Positions 18,623-27,311 of a stretch of DNA of 64,000 nucleotides are shown here, piece after piece; positions within the stretch are counted from its first letter, which is position 1, and each line of letters opens with the position of its first letter. A program made the position numbers and the translations under genes. Source of the stretch: JAUSIF01 sp963711595 (lineage in GTDB: Bacteria; Pseudomonadota; Alphaproteobacteria; Rhizobiales; Xanthobacteraceae). The DNA is taken from contig CAVQER010000011.1 of the NCBI GenBank assembly GCA_963711595.1, positions 1 to 64,000 of the forward strand. Direction: 5' to 3'. The notes beneath the pieces are model-generated. The model saw only the letters and a list, made by a program, of their open reading frames with translations. It did not search any database and had not been told where the DNA came from.

Positions 18623-19087
18623 CTATGAACCCTTGCCGGCGGTGTTTCTTGCGCTGTGAATGTCAACAACGAGGGAATCGAAATCCGTATCCAATGGAGT
18701 ACCGATTATTGGTTGATCGGGCAGTTTCTCCGTTGGTTCATACCAAGGTCGTCTCTCTTTAATTCCGCCCTCGAGGGCATGCGCTATCAGCCTACCGATT
18801 TCTTCGCCCTGCAGAGGCACGAGCTTTTTCTCAGAATCATATTTGTACAGTTGAGGGCAAAAGTAGACGACATGAATTCGTGGATCGTAGCCTTCCACAA
18901 CGAGAAAGTGCTGAGCTCTGAGTAGAAGATTATATTTTCTTACAATTTTTCGTTCCAACGTTGCTCGAGCAACACGAAGTCGTTCAGGCGATGGACCAAT
19001 GATCGTGCCCGCCTCTAGTACGACCAACCAGTCCTTGCTCCTGGCGTTATCCGCATGGATTGGGACTAGATGACTAGGGACTTTCAT
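18623..19087 (-). CDS. Hypothetical protein of unknown family
   Basis: ATG 19087 follows GAGGGGCG; an upstream start at 19132 is possible. The 154-residue product is soluble, with VVLEAGTIIGPSPERLRVARATLERKI near the start, and HVVYFCPQLYKYDSEKK in the middle. It looks like a small alpha/beta protein with no membrane segment. Base composition is visibly more AT-rich than the flanks, with codons such as AAA, TTT and ATA in frequent use, which suggests acquisition by transfer. No neighbour gives a clue. Confidence 0.5.
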   Translation of the reverse strand: MKVPSHLVPIHADNARSKDWLVVLEAGTIIGPSPERLRVARATLERKIVRKYNLLLRAQHFLVVEGYDPRIHVVYFCPQLYKYDSEKKLVPLQGEEIGRLIAHALEGGIKERRPWYEPTEKLPDQPIIGTPLDTDFDSLVVDIHSARNTAGKGS

Positions 19088-19348
19088 TCGAAACGCGCCC
19101 CTCGCGGTGCTGATCTTCGTTCTACTTTGCAAATCAGAGTAACAACCTAGACCGGCTCAAGCAATTCGGCCCTGGATCAAGTGCGACTTAGGATCGACAA
19201 ACGGTTGCCGGGACGCAAATTCATTTCGTGACCTAAACGCGTTCAAGGGGCGTCCCTCCCTTGCGAGAGCTAGCCCCAGGGGGTTGGCAAGTCGGCTCCC
19301 ATCGCAATGACGTCGGAACACGCGCGATGAGGATGGGGAGGCCCGGTT

Positions 19349-19386
19349 GCTAACCAATCCGTAACAAAACGTGGTTAGCGATTGGT
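19349..19386. promoter_or_regulatory. Interleaved inverted repeats upstream of a membrane protein gene
   Basis: GCTAACC (19349-19355) pairs with GGTTAGC (19373-19379), and ACCAATC (19353-19359) pairs with GATTGGT (19380-19386). The two pairs overlap, so they could act as a protein-binding site or alternative hairpins. They lie 27-64 bp upstream of ATG 19413, within a 325-bp region otherwise empty of genes. Confidence 0.3.
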
Positions 19387-19412
19387 GAGCGCCAATCCGA
19401 GGAGGTTGAGCC

Positions 19413-20129
19413 ATGACTGAGCACAAGCCTATTGAGGATACCGGCAGCGAGGCGCTGGTCGAACCGGTGCCAATCTCGTCGGCAGTGGAGACGGCCGTCA
19501 ATCCAAGCGCGGAGAGCGGTCCGCGTTTAGCCCTGCACCCGCTTCATAGGGGTTACGGTCTGCTCGCTGCTTCGGTGGCGATCGCAGCTGTCTTCGGAGC
19601 ACTTATCGGCTCAGCAGCAACCGGCGCGTTCTCCAAGCCGGCCGCGCTCAACGTTGCCAATGTCGAAGAAGATAAGTCGATTCAACAATCCGTCGCTCGC
19701 CTCTCCAAGGAAATGACCAGCCTGAAGGCGAGTCTCGAGACCGCAAACAAGTCAGCGCAAAGTCAGATCGCGAAGATCAGCGAACGCCTCAACCGTGAGC
19801 GCACCGAGATCACCGGCTCGATCACGCCACCGCAGACCATGCCCGCGAGTGCTGCTCCACTTCCGATGCCGCGCCCGACGTCGGCCGACGCCGACCCGCA
19901 ACCGCCGGCTAAGGCGTCAATAGTAACGAACTGGTCGATCCGCGGCGTCCGCGACGGCTACGTCTATGTGCAGGGTCACGGCAACATCTATGAAGTGGTA
20001 CCCGGCGCGCCGTTGCCTGGGCTTGGTCCGGTCGAACAGATCAAGCGGCAGGACGGCCGCTGGGTGGTGGTGACGCCAAAGGGTCTTATCGTCTCGATGC
20101 GCGATCGGCGCTATTTCGAACAGTTTTAA
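19413..20129 (+). CDS. Single-span membrane protein with coiled coil, unknown
   Basis: The 238-residue product has a soluble N terminus, one membrane helix at about 50-70 (LLAASVAIAAVFGALIGSAA), a coiled-coil-prone stretch (about 90-130), a proline-rich linker, and a C-terminal beta-rich domain with VRDGYVYVQGHGNIYEVVPG and WVVVTPKGLIV. The C-terminal domain should lie in the periplasm. Such proteins recur in bradyrhizobia without a known role. ATG 19413 follows CGAGGAGG at a normal distance. Confidence 0.65.
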   Translation: MTEHKPIEDTGSEALVEPVPISSAVETAVNPSAESGPRLALHPLHRGYGLLAASVAIAAVFGALIGSAATGAFSKPAALNVANVEEDKSIQQSVARLSKEMTSLKASLETANKSAQSQIAKISERLNRERTEITGSITPPQTMPASAAPLPMPRPTSADADPQPPAKASIVTNWSIRGVRDGYVYVQGHGNIYEVVPGAPLPGLGPVEQIKRQDGRWVVVTPKGLIVSMRDRRYFEQF

Positions 20130-20296
20130 GCGCTAGCGAAAAAGAACCGCGAGGCGACGGACTGCCGGCGGTCGCGCCGTTGCGTGGCTCGCTGCGTTCT
20201 GAATTGACTGCGCCCGGGCGCCCGCCTCTAATACGCGCGCGTACAAGCGCTTACCACTTCGGCTCCCCTCCCTCAGCCTTCCAGCGACATGCAGCC

Positions 20297-21049
20297 ATGA
20301 GGCTCAGCAGCAAGCGAGCGTTGATCACTGGCGGCGCGCAGGGCATCGGCTATGCCGTTGCCGAGGCCTTCTACCGGGAAGGTGCGATCGTCTACATCGC
20401 GGATGTCAATGAGCAACTGGGCACGGCGGCGGCGGCGAAGCTGCGCGACAAAGGCAAAAACGCGACGTTCGTCCGTCTCGATGTCACGAGCGAGGACGAA
20501 TGGCGCCGAGTATTCAGTCAGATCGAGCAGGAAGTGGGCGGCCTCGACATCCTGGTGAACAACGCCGGCATCAACATCCGCAAGGTGATCGAGGAGATGG
20601 CCCCGGAGGAGCTCGACCGGATGTACGGCGTGAACGTCAAGGGTCCGTTCCTCGGCATCAAGCACGCGCTCCCGGTGATGAAGAAGATCGGCGGCGGATC
20701 GATCATCAACATGTCGTCAATGTGCGGACTGATCGGCCACATGTACACGCCGGAGGCCTACACGACCACGAAAGGCGCCGTGCAATTGCTTACGAAATCG
20801 GTCGCCTCGCGTTACGGCAAGTTCAACATCCGCTGCAACTCGATCAATCCCAGCACGGCCGACACGGCACTGACCCAGCAAATTCTCACGGACCCGGAGA
20901 AAAGAAAGGAGAGGTTGGGCGAAGTGCCGCTCGGCAGGCTGGCCAGCATGCAAGACATCGCCGAAGCGGCGGTCTACCTTGCCTCACAGGAAGGCGCGTT
21001 CATCAACGGACTCGCCCTGTCGGTGGACGGCGGCGTCACTGCCTACTGA
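20297..21049 (+). CDS. SDR-family NAD(P)-dependent oxidoreductase
   Basis: The 250-residue classical SDR has ITGGAQGIG (cofactor motif), LVNNAGI, the catalytic Ser in NMSSMCG, and YTTTK as the YxxxK pair, then NSINPSTADT and a C-terminal LSVDGG. It is of normal length and all key residues are present. ATG 20297 is chosen because the fold starts there; no good ribosome site is seen. It precedes the class II aldolase and DUF1537 kinase, so oxidation of a sugar acid or its derivative is plausible. Confidence 0.87.
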   Translation: MRLSSKRALITGGAQGIGYAVAEAFYREGAIVYIADVNEQLGTAAAAKLRDKGKNATFVRLDVTSEDEWRRVFSQIEQEVGGLDILVNNAGINIRKVIEEMAPEELDRMYGVNVKGPFLGIKHALPVMKKIGGGSIINMSSMCGLIGHMYTPEAYTTTKGAVQLLTKSVASRYGKFNIRCNSINPSTADTALTQQILTDPEKRKERLGEVPLGRLASMQDIAEAAVYLASQEGAFINGLALSVDGGVTAY

Positions 21050-21086
21050 GGGGCAGTATGAATCGATTACGTCGAGCCTCTCTCGG

Positions 21087-21170
21087 CGTCATGGCCGTGC
21101 TTGTCACGGCCATCCACGCCTTTACCAAAAAGGAAGGCGTGGATGCGCGGGACGAGCCAGCGCATGACGG
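21087..21170. repeat. Dispersed palindromic repeat, copy 1 (GTCATG...CATGAC type)
   Basis: Two imperfect inverted arms, CGTCATGGCCGTGCTTGTCA and its counterpart ending GCGCATGACGG, with an inner ATCCACGCCTTT/AAGGCGTGGAT pair. The same plan recurs at 23224-23310 and, more diverged, at 33329-33415. It lies between the SDR and aldolase genes. This type of element is common in bradyrhizobial genomes. Confidence 0.85.
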
Positions 21171-21194
21171 AGTGGACAGAGTGCGAGGTTGGGA

Positions 21195-21842
21195 ATGAGC
21201 AGAACGGCACTGATCGACGAGCTGATCGCAGCCAGCAGGACGCTCTACGACCGCAAGCTGATCCATGCGGCGGGCGGCAACACGAGCGTGCGGGACGGCG
21301 ATTCCGTCTGGATCAGCCAGACCGGCGCGGAGCTCGGAAAGCTCTCGGAAGACAAGCTCGTCAAGGTCGACCTGCAAGGCAAGTTGCTGGAAGGCAAGGC
21401 TCCATCGAAAGAGATGGACATGCATCTCGCGATGTATCGGGCGCGGAAGAATGCCCGCGCCGTCATCCATGTTCACCCGACCTACTCGATCGCGTTTTCG
21501 ACGCTGATCAGCCGGGAGTCGAACGACGTGGTGCCGCCCTACACGATGGCCTTCTATGTACGGGCCGGACGCGTGCCGATGATTCCATATCATCCCTCCG
21601 GCTCGCACTCGTTACACGAGGCCGTCAAAGCGCTTGCGCCGGCCCACCATGCCATTCTGTTGCGGCAGCATGGCTTGATCGTCGCCGGGGCAGACATGTC
21701 GACCGCGATCGGCGTCGTGGAGGAAGTCGAGCAGTGCTGCCAGATTGCCGTTGTGACCGCTCTCAAAGGCGCACAGCTGACGGAAGCGCAACTTCGGGCG
21801 ATTGATGCGGGCTTGGGCAGATCCTGGGACAACGTGAGCTGA
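21195..21842 (+). CDS. Class II aldolase, probable 3-oxo-tetronate 4-phosphate decarboxylase (OtnC-like)
   Basis: ATG 21195 follows GCGAGG. The 215-residue class II aldolase/adducin protein has the phosphate-binding AAGGNTS near 30, a catalytic-type Glu in KEMDMH, zinc ligands in VIHVHPTY (near 95) and RQHGLI (near 158). Class II aldolases beside DUF1537 kinases convert 3-oxo-tetronate 4-phosphate to dihydroxyacetone phosphate and CO2. The kinase follows 11 bp later, which makes this reading likely. Other class II aldolases (fuculose-phosphate, ribulose-phosphate epimerase) are less consistent with the context. Confidence 0.85.
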   Translation: MSRTALIDELIAASRTLYDRKLIHAAGGNTSVRDGDSVWISQTGAELGKLSEDKLVKVDLQGKLLEGKAPSKEMDMHLAMYRARKNARAVIHVHPTYSIAFSTLISRESNDVVPPYTMAFYVRAGRVPMIPYHPSGSHSLHEAVKALAPAHHAILLRQHGLIVAGADMSTAIGVVEEVEQCCQIAVVTALKGAQLTEAQLRAIDAGLGRSWDNVS

Positions 21843-21853
21843 TCGAGCCGGCC

Positions 21854-23212
21854 GTGAACCCGCTCCTTCTCGCCTTCTACGGGGACGACTTCACGGGCTC
21901 CGCCGACGCCATGGAGGCGTTGACGATCAACGGGGTGAAGACCGCGCTCTTCCTCGGACACCCGACCGAGGAAAGGCTGAAAGCCAGCCGCTCAAATCTG
22001 CAGGCGATCGGAATCTCGGGGACGAGCCGGACCATGACTCCGGCGCAGATGGACGCTGAGTTGCCCGCGCAACTCGCGCTGCTCAACAGCCTGCAGGCCC
22101 GTCTCATTCACTACAAGGTTTGCGCGACGTTCGATTCCTCGCCGAAGATCGGCAGCATCGGGCACGCGGCCGACATCGCCTTCGACGTCATCAAGCCTTC
22201 TTGTGGCGTCATCGTTCAGGGCATCCCCTTGCTCGGCCGCTACGTCACCTTCGGCAATCATTTCACGGTCTACGGCGACCGGCGGTTCCGGTTGGACCGG
22301 CACCCGGTCATGAGCAAGCATCCGATCACGCCGATGGATGAGAGCGACCTCCGCGTGCACCTCGCGCGGATGACGAAGAAGACGGTCGCGCTGATCGATC
22401 TGCTTCACCTGGAAGAGCCGCGGCAATCTCTTTCCGACCGCTTCGACCGCTCGATCAAGGAAAACGACATCGTCCTGTTCGACACGCTCAATGACAAGAA
22501 CCTTCTCGATATCGGCCAACTGATCCACGAGAAATCCGAGAAGCTGAAGATTTTTGCGATCGGTTCCTCCGGGTTCGAATATGCGATGGCGCGATACTGG
22601 CGGGCGAGCGGTCTGGTTTCGGAGCCGCCGCAGTTTCCTTCGGTCGGCCCGGCCGAGAGGTTGATCGTTGTTTCCGGAAGTGCGGCGGCAAATACCGCGG
22701 ATCAGATCAACCATGCGATCGGGCATGGGTTCGCCGGGATCGCACTCAATACCGATCGACTGGTCGACGAGAAGGCGGCGGAAGACGAGCGCAAACGGGT
22801 CATCAAACAGGGGCTCTCCTACCTTGGCGAAGGCAAGAACATCCTGCTCCACACCACAATCGGCCCGGACGATCCGATTATCCGCAAGACCGTGGAGAAG
22901 GTCCGGCAGCTCGGGATCGATCCAAGTGAAACCGGCAAGATCATCGGCAGACAACAGGGCCTGATCCTGCGTGCGCTGCTCGAAGAGACCGGGATCCGCA
23001 GGGTCTGCGTCGCAGGTGGCGATACTTGCAGTTACACGCTGCGCCAGCTCGATATCCATTCGCTGGAGCTGCTCATGCCGATTGCACCCGCGGCCCCGAT
23101 GTGCCGTGCCTTCTCGGACAATTCCCGTTTTGATGGCCTGCAGGTCGCTTCGAAGGGCGGCCAGATCGGTGCTCCCAACTACTTCCTGCAGGTTCTCAAC
23201 GGCAGGAGGTAG
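21854..23212 (+). CDS. DUF1537 four-carbon acid sugar kinase (OtnK/DtnK family)
   Basis: The 452-residue protein opens FYGDDFTGSADAMEAL, the hallmark of the DUF1537 N-terminal acid-sugar-binding domain, and ends with the nucleotide-binding domain (about 270-450) with VSGSAA and VAGGDTCSYT. Members phosphorylate threonate, erythronate or their 3-oxo forms at the terminal hydroxyl. Which substrate applies cannot be read from sequence alone: the adjacent aldolase suggests 3-oxo-tetronate, while the PdxA2-like enzyme 5 kb upstream suggests threonate/erythronate. GTG 21854 is the start. Confidence 0.92.
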   Translation: MNPLLLAFYGDDFTGSADAMEALTINGVKTALFLGHPTEERLKASRSNLQAIGISGTSRTMTPAQMDAELPAQLALLNSLQARLIHYKVCATFDSSPKIGSIGHAADIAFDVIKPSCGVIVQGIPLLGRYVTFGNHFTVYGDRRFRLDRHPVMSKHPITPMDESDLRVHLARMTKKTVALIDLLHLEEPRQSLSDRFDRSIKENDIVLFDTLNDKNLLDIGQLIHEKSEKLKIFAIGSSGFEYAMARYWRASGLVSEPPQFPSVGPAERLIVVSGSAAANTADQINHAIGHGFAGIALNTDRLVDEKAAEDERKRVIKQGLSYLGEGKNILLHTTIGPDDPIIRKTVEKVRQLGIDPSETGKIIGRQQGLILRALLEETGIRRVCVAGGDTCSYTLRQLDIHSLELLMPIAPAAPMCRAFSDNSRFDGLQVASKGGQIGAPNYFLQVLNGRR

Positions 23213-23223
23213 GTGCTTGAATT

Positions 23224-23310
23224 GTCATGGCCGGGCTTGTCCCGGCCATCCACGCCTTGGTGTCTCAATAAGAAAGGCGTGGATGCCCGCGACAAGCGCG
23301 GGCATGACGG
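23224..23310. repeat. Dispersed palindromic repeat, copy 2
   Basis: Best-preserved copy: GTCATGGCCGGGCTTGTCCC with a facing arm GACAAGCGCGGGCATGAC, and an inner CCATCCACGCCTT/AAGGCGTGGATG stem. It sits in the 163-bp gap between the kinase and SDR genes and could form a long hairpin in the transcript. Confidence 0.88.
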
Positions 23311-23375
23311 AAATAGTGTCTGAGGGCTAGCCTGCAGGCTCGTTCTCATCCGACTGACAAAGGAGCACGAGAAGC

Positions 23376-24197
23376 GTGGCTGCACTTTCGTACGACAGGA
23401 GCCCGAACGTCATGATCGTCGGCGTCGGGCTGATGGGCCAGTATCTTGCAAGCCACGTCGGCAAATGGCTGGGCGCTGCCAAGCTCGTCCTCGTCGACGG
23501 CACCAACGAGATCAACGTCGGCGGCAAACGTACGGCGCTTTCCGATTTCGCCCGGTCCATCGCCGGCGCCAATCCATCGCTCGAGGTCGTTGCCGAAACC
23601 GTCGATGTGACGAGTGAAGACGCCGTCGCCGCCCTCTTCTCGCGCCACGGCCGCATCCGCTATCTCCAGCACACCGCCGGCATCTCGCCGAGGCCACTGA
23701 CCCCGCCGGAGGAGCTCACCAAGGAAGACGTTCTCAACGCCTGCGAAGTGAACCTCTGGGGCGCTCACAACGTGCTGAAGCAAGGCATCCGGAGCGGCGC
23801 TTTCGCTGAACGCACGCACGGCGTCATCATCCTGTCGACATCCGCGACCGTGGGCTCGGAGGGCCGCGCGAGCGCCGCCTACGAAGAGTCCAAGGGCGGC
23901 CTTCGCAACCTGCTGGTGCTTCAGGCCCGCTATTTCCTCGAAACGCACGGACTCGTTTTGAATGGCCTTGCACCCTCGCCGCTACGCGGCCCAATGGCCG
24001 CGCAGAATCCAATCAGCGCGGGAAGACTTCAGGCGGTCGAGGACAGCATGCCGATCGGCGGCCTGACCGACCCATCGCATATCGCCGCCGCGACCATGTA
24101 CTTCTGGTCGAACGAATGCTGGTGCGTCGGAGAAGTGCTGACCGTCGACGGCGGATATACCAAGCACAAGCCGATCTACGGCGCGCTGGCGAAATGA
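23376..24197 (+). CDS. SDR-like oxidoreductase with an atypical cofactor motif
   Basis: GTG 23376 follows AAAGGAGCAC. The 273-residue product ends like a classical SDR (YEESK as YxxxK, LAPSPLRGPM, and a closing LTVDGGY), and has a Ser pair in ILSTSATVG. The N terminus has VGVGLMGQY instead of the usual TGxxxGIG, closer to GxGxxG Rossmann proteins. It overlaps the next gene by four bases (ATGA), so both are one translational unit. A sugar-acid dehydrogenase role is possible; the substrate is unknown. Confidence 0.8.
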   Translation: MAALSYDRSPNVMIVGVGLMGQYLASHVGKWLGAAKLVLVDGTNEINVGGKRTALSDFARSIAGANPSLEVVAETVDVTSEDAVAALFSRHGRIRYLQHTAGISPRPLTPPEELTKEDVLNACEVNLWGAHNVLKQGIRSGAFAERTHGVIILSTSATVGSEGRASAAYEESKGGLRNLLVLQARYFLETHGLVLNGLAPSPLRGPMAAQNPISAGRLQAVEDSMPIGGLTDPSHIAAATMYFWSNECWCVGEVLTVDGGYTKHKPIYGALAK

Positions 24198-25222
24198 CCG
24201 TGAAGAAAATCGGCTTTCTGTCGTTCGGGCACTGGTCGCCCTCGCCGCAGTCCCGGACACGCTCGGCCGCTGACGCGCTTTTGCAGTCCATCGACCTTGC
24301 CGTCGCGGCCGAGGAACTGGGCGCGGACGGGGCGTACTTCCGCGTGCATCACTACGCCCGGCAGCTCGGTTCCCCGTTCCCGTTGCTCGCAGCCGTCGGC
24401 GCGAAGACGAGCCGCATCGAGATCGGCACCGCCGTAGTCGACATGCGCTACGAGAACCCGCTCTACATGGTGGAGGACGCGGGTGCAGCCGACGTCATCG
24501 CCGGCGGGAGATTGCAGCTCGGCATCAGCCGGGGATCGCCTGAGCAGGTGATCGATGGCTGGCGCTATTTCGGTTATGCGCCGGCCGAGGGGCAGACCGA
24601 CGCCGACATGGGCCGGCGTCACGCGGAGGTCTTCCTTGAACTATTGAAAGGTGAGGGCTTCGCGCAGCCCAACCCGCGGCCGATGTTTCCGAACCCGCCC
24701 GGCCTTTTGCGCCTTGAACCGCACGCTGAAGGATTGCGCGAACGGATCTGGTGGGGAGCCGCGACCAATGACACGGCGGTCTGGGCGGCAAAACTCGGCA
24801 TGAACTTGCAAAGCTCGACGCTCAAATTCGACGAAGGCGGACAGCCATTCCATGTTCAGCAGGCAATCCAGATCAGGGCCTTCCGTGCGGCGTGGAAAGA
24901 GGCAGGCCACAAGCGCAACCCGCGCGTGTCCGTGAGCCGCAGCATTTTCGCGCTACTCAACGACATGGATCGCGCGTACTTCGGCCAGGGCGGCAAGGAG
25001 CAGGATCAGATCGGATTCATCGAGGCTGACACGCGGGCGATATTCGGCCGCGGCTACGCCGCCGAGCCGGACGTGCTCGTCAAGGAACTCGCGCAGGACG
25101 AGGCCATCGCGGAGGCGGACACGCTGCTGCTGACCGTACCCAACCAGCTCGGCGTTGAGTACAACGCGCACGTGATCGAGTCTGTCCTGAAGCACGTCGC
25201 GCCTGCCCTTGGCTGGCGGTGA
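24194..25222 (+). CDS. LLM-class flavin-dependent oxidoreductase (luciferase-like)
   Basis: The 342-residue product matches bacterial luciferase-like proteins: an N-terminal GFLSFGHWSP, GADGAYFRVHHY, RIEIGTAVVDMRYENPLYMVEDAGAAD-type barrel core, of which RIEIGTAVV and LQLGISRGSPEQV are clearest. These enzymes use FMNH2 or F420H2, usually as monooxygenases. It is translationally coupled to the SDR and last in the plus-strand run. A flavin monooxygenase is not part of the known threonate/erythronate routes, so it may act on a modified or sulfur/nitrogen-bearing substrate. Its flavin reductase is not in sight. Confidence 0.85.
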   Translation: MTVKKIGFLSFGHWSPSPQSRTRSAADALLQSIDLAVAAEELGADGAYFRVHHYARQLGSPFPLLAAVGAKTSRIEIGTAVVDMRYENPLYMVEDAGAADVIAGGRLQLGISRGSPEQVIDGWRYFGYAPAEGQTDADMGRRHAEVFLELLKGEGFAQPNPRPMFPNPPGLLRLEPHAEGLRERIWWGAATNDTAVWAAKLGMNLQSSTLKFDEGGQPFHVQQAIQIRAFRAAWKEAGHKRNPRVSVSRSIFALLNDMDRAYFGQGGKEQDQIGFIEADTRAIFGRGYAAEPDVLVKELAQDEAIAEADTLLLTVPNQLGVEYNAHVIESVLKHVAPALGWR

Positions 25223-25242
25223 CTGGCGGGCGCTCGATAGTT

Positions 25243-26115
25243 CTACTGCGATAGCGCGAGCGCGTAGAAGGCGCACAACGCGAGGCTCGACCAAACCGCA
25301 GCGCTGAAATAGAGCGACATCCAGCCGATTTCGTCCTTCCACTCGGTCAGGTCGTACGTCACGACCCAACGCGTGCTCACGTCGCGGAGGCCCTCGAGCG
25401 GCCGCAGCAGCTTGCTGCCGCCGGCAAGGTCGGCGCGCCATCGGCTCAGATACATGGGCACGTCGACGCTCACGAGAAAAGCGAGAAAGCCCGCGATCCC
25501 GGCGATCGCGACGATAAGGACCAGGCGAACCGGTCCGTCGAATTCCGGGAGCAACCGGAAAAGAGCAATCCCGACGAGGAAGAAGCCGACGGCCCAGATC
25601 GAGTTTTCAATGGCGTTCAGAAGATAGTTTCTGGTCAGCACCGCATACCAGGAGAGACACTGGGCAAAAGCGATCAACGGCAGAATCGCCCACCCGGCGT
25701 ACAGGGCGGTGTCCGCTCCCGTCATCGTGCCCAGCCTGTGCAGGACAATCGCCCACTGCGCCGCGAAACAGACTTCGGCCACCGTGGCAACGGAGCGGCC
25801 GACGACGACACTCGAGAGCCACGTGTCGAACAGGCAGATCCGCTGAACATCCGCGCGCGGAAGGAACGACCTGAACGCGCAACCGAACACATAGGCGGCG
25901 CTGAGAAAGAATATGAGCTGGACGCCGAACGGCCCCGCGAGGCCGACGGACGGCTGGAACTGGCGGTACAGCACCAGCCAGGCCGCGATGTTTGCGGCGC
26001 TGACCAGGCTCAGCGAAATCCACCATCGCGCGAGAGGATTGGACCAGACCAAGGAGCGCGAATGCGCGCGCGTTTTCGAACTCATCGACGACTTTGTGAC
26101 AGAACCGACATGCAA
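25243..26115 (-). CDS. Polytopic membrane protein, unknown
   Basis: A 290-residue protein with about seven or eight hydrophobic helices. Recognisable features are a WSNPLARWWISLS entry helix, a cytoplasmic-looking LPRADVQRICLFDTWLSS, and a YEL-like C-terminal loop WVVTYDLTEWKDEIGWMS. Start at ATG 26115 or 26085. It lies 6 bp downstream of another membrane protein gene on the same strand, so the two probably form an operon. Function not recognised. Confidence 0.65.
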   Translation of the reverse strand: MHVGSVTKSSMSSKTRAHSRSLVWSNPLARWWISLSLVSAANIAAWLVLYRQFQPSVGLAGPFGVQLIFFLSAAYVFGCAFRSFLPRADVQRICLFDTWLSSVVVGRSVATVAEVCFAAQWAIVLHRLGTMTGADTALYAGWAILPLIAFAQCLSWYAVLTRNYLLNAIENSIWAVGFFLVGIALFRLLPEFDGPVRLVLIVAIAGIAGFLAFLVSVDVPMYLSRWRADLAGGSKLLRPLEGLRDVSTRWVVTYDLTEWKDEIGWMSLYFSAAVWSSLALCAFYALALSQ

Positions 26116-26121
26116 CTGCAG

Positions 26122-26736
26122 TCAATCTGTCACAGGTTGCCGCCCGCCGGAACCGGAAATTTGTGACAGTGCCGCCTTCCGAAACAGCAACGCCGATCCG
26201 ATCCACAGCAGGGCGAAAAATGCGTTGAGAACAAATACCCCCACTGGACCCGGCGGCTCCCATAAAGCACCGCGGAGGTTCGGGATAGCCAGCACAATCA
26301 GAGGAACCAACATTTGCGCAATTGCCACCGCGAGAAACGCACGCGCCATTCCTTGCGGCCGGAAGCGCGTAGTGAGAGCGCCGCCAATTCCGATGGCGAG
26401 CACGCCGAAATACATCAGGTTGAAAAACTCGTCGTCGCCGATGATGCCGACCGCAGCATTCACCCAGACGAGGAATAGTGCGGTCGCCACGGCAACGCCG
26501 ACTGCGGCCCGGTATGCTGTCGTGCCGCCTTTCTTCGCAACCCATTCATAAGCAAGCGCTGCGCCGAACAGGAGCGTGCCGGCAAAAACGAAATCGAACA
26601 AATTCCAGTTCCATTCATCGCTGAACTGCATCGCGACCAAAGGAATGAGCAATATGAACGCAACAACGGCAGCCCAGGCCGCGATCCTCCGACCGCTTTC
26701 GCGCCGAACGGCGCCGTTTTCCGATTTTCCCGGCAT
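26122..26736 (-). CDS. Membrane protein with about six helices, unknown
   Basis: ATG 26736 opens a basic N terminus (MPGKSENGAVRRESGRR) followed by six hydrophobic segments, including LIPLVAMQFSDEWNWNLFDF and the loop ALTTRFRPQGMARA. The 204-residue protein resembles small unassigned inner-membrane proteins seen in many bacteria. Longer frames to 27054 are rejected because the extra residues lack coding character. It is likely co-transcribed with the membrane protein just downstream. Confidence 0.6.
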   Translation of the reverse strand: MPGKSENGAVRRESGRRIAAWAAVVAFILLIPLVAMQFSDEWNWNLFDFVFAGTLLFGAALAYEWVAKKGGTTAYRAAVGVAVATALFLVWVNAAVGIIGDDEFFNLMYFGVLAIGIGGALTTRFRPQGMARAFLAVAIAQMLVPLIVLAIPNLRGALWEPPGPVGVFVLNAFFALLWIGSALLFRKAALSQISGSGGRQPVTD

Positions 26737-26855
26737 TGCCTTGCCTTCGGACGATGAGGTTTGCACCCTGGCTTGGGCACCCGGTGAAAATGAGCAAGTT
26801 CTGAGGCGTTGCTGAGGCGGTATCGCCGGCGCGCGCACCTCACGCCGCCCACCTC

Positions 26856-27311
26856 TCACATTCGTACGACGGGCAATTTGCTCGCTTGCTTCACCCAGGC
26901 GGTGAATTGCGCTTCCTCGAGCTGGTCTTCGTGGATGTCGAGGTAGCGCACTTCCTTGTGCTTCGACTGGCCGGGAGGAATGGGGCGCAGGGACGTGCCG
27001 CGGAAGAATGTGACCTTCACGTACTTTGTGAAGCAGTGAAAACTGAGGAACCAACCCTCACCCTCGATGCCGTAGAAGGGCGAATTCCATTTCACCGCCT
27101 TGTGCACGCCGGGGACGGTGTGTGCGACGAGCGCGTCGAGGCGGCGCCCGACGTCGCGTTTCCAGCCCGGCATCGCGGCGACGTAGGCCTGCACGGGGCC
27201 ATTGCCCTCGCCCTTCGCGATCTGAGGGTTGCCCCCGGCGAGAAGCTTTGGCTTCGCGACTTTGCGGGACCGCGACTTCGATGCCGGATTGCGCCGCTTG
27301 GCTGCATTCAC
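26856..27311 (-). CDS. DUF1801 domain protein
   Basis: The 151-residue product has a basic N terminus followed by a YdhG-like/DUF1801 domain: VAAMPGWKRDVGRRLDALV, GVHKAVKWNSPFYG, GWFLSFHCFTKYVKVTFFRG. The conserved KWNSPFYG is characteristic. Members are small alpha/beta proteins without a settled activity. It overlaps the DUF899 gene by four bases, so the two are expressed together. Confidence 0.85.
   Translation of the reverse strand: MNAAKRRNPASKSRSRKVAKPKLLAGGNPQIAKGEGNGPVQAYVAAMPGWKRDVGRRLDALVAHTVPGVHKAVKWNSPFYGIEGEGWFLSFHCFTKYVKVTFFRGTSLRPIPPGQSKHKEVRYLDIHEDQLEEAQFTAWVKQASKLPVVRM

Noticed and set aside
21036..21608. A minus-strand frame overlapping the aldolase gene
   Set aside because: Antisense to the aldolase with clear zinc ligands, and without its own motif.
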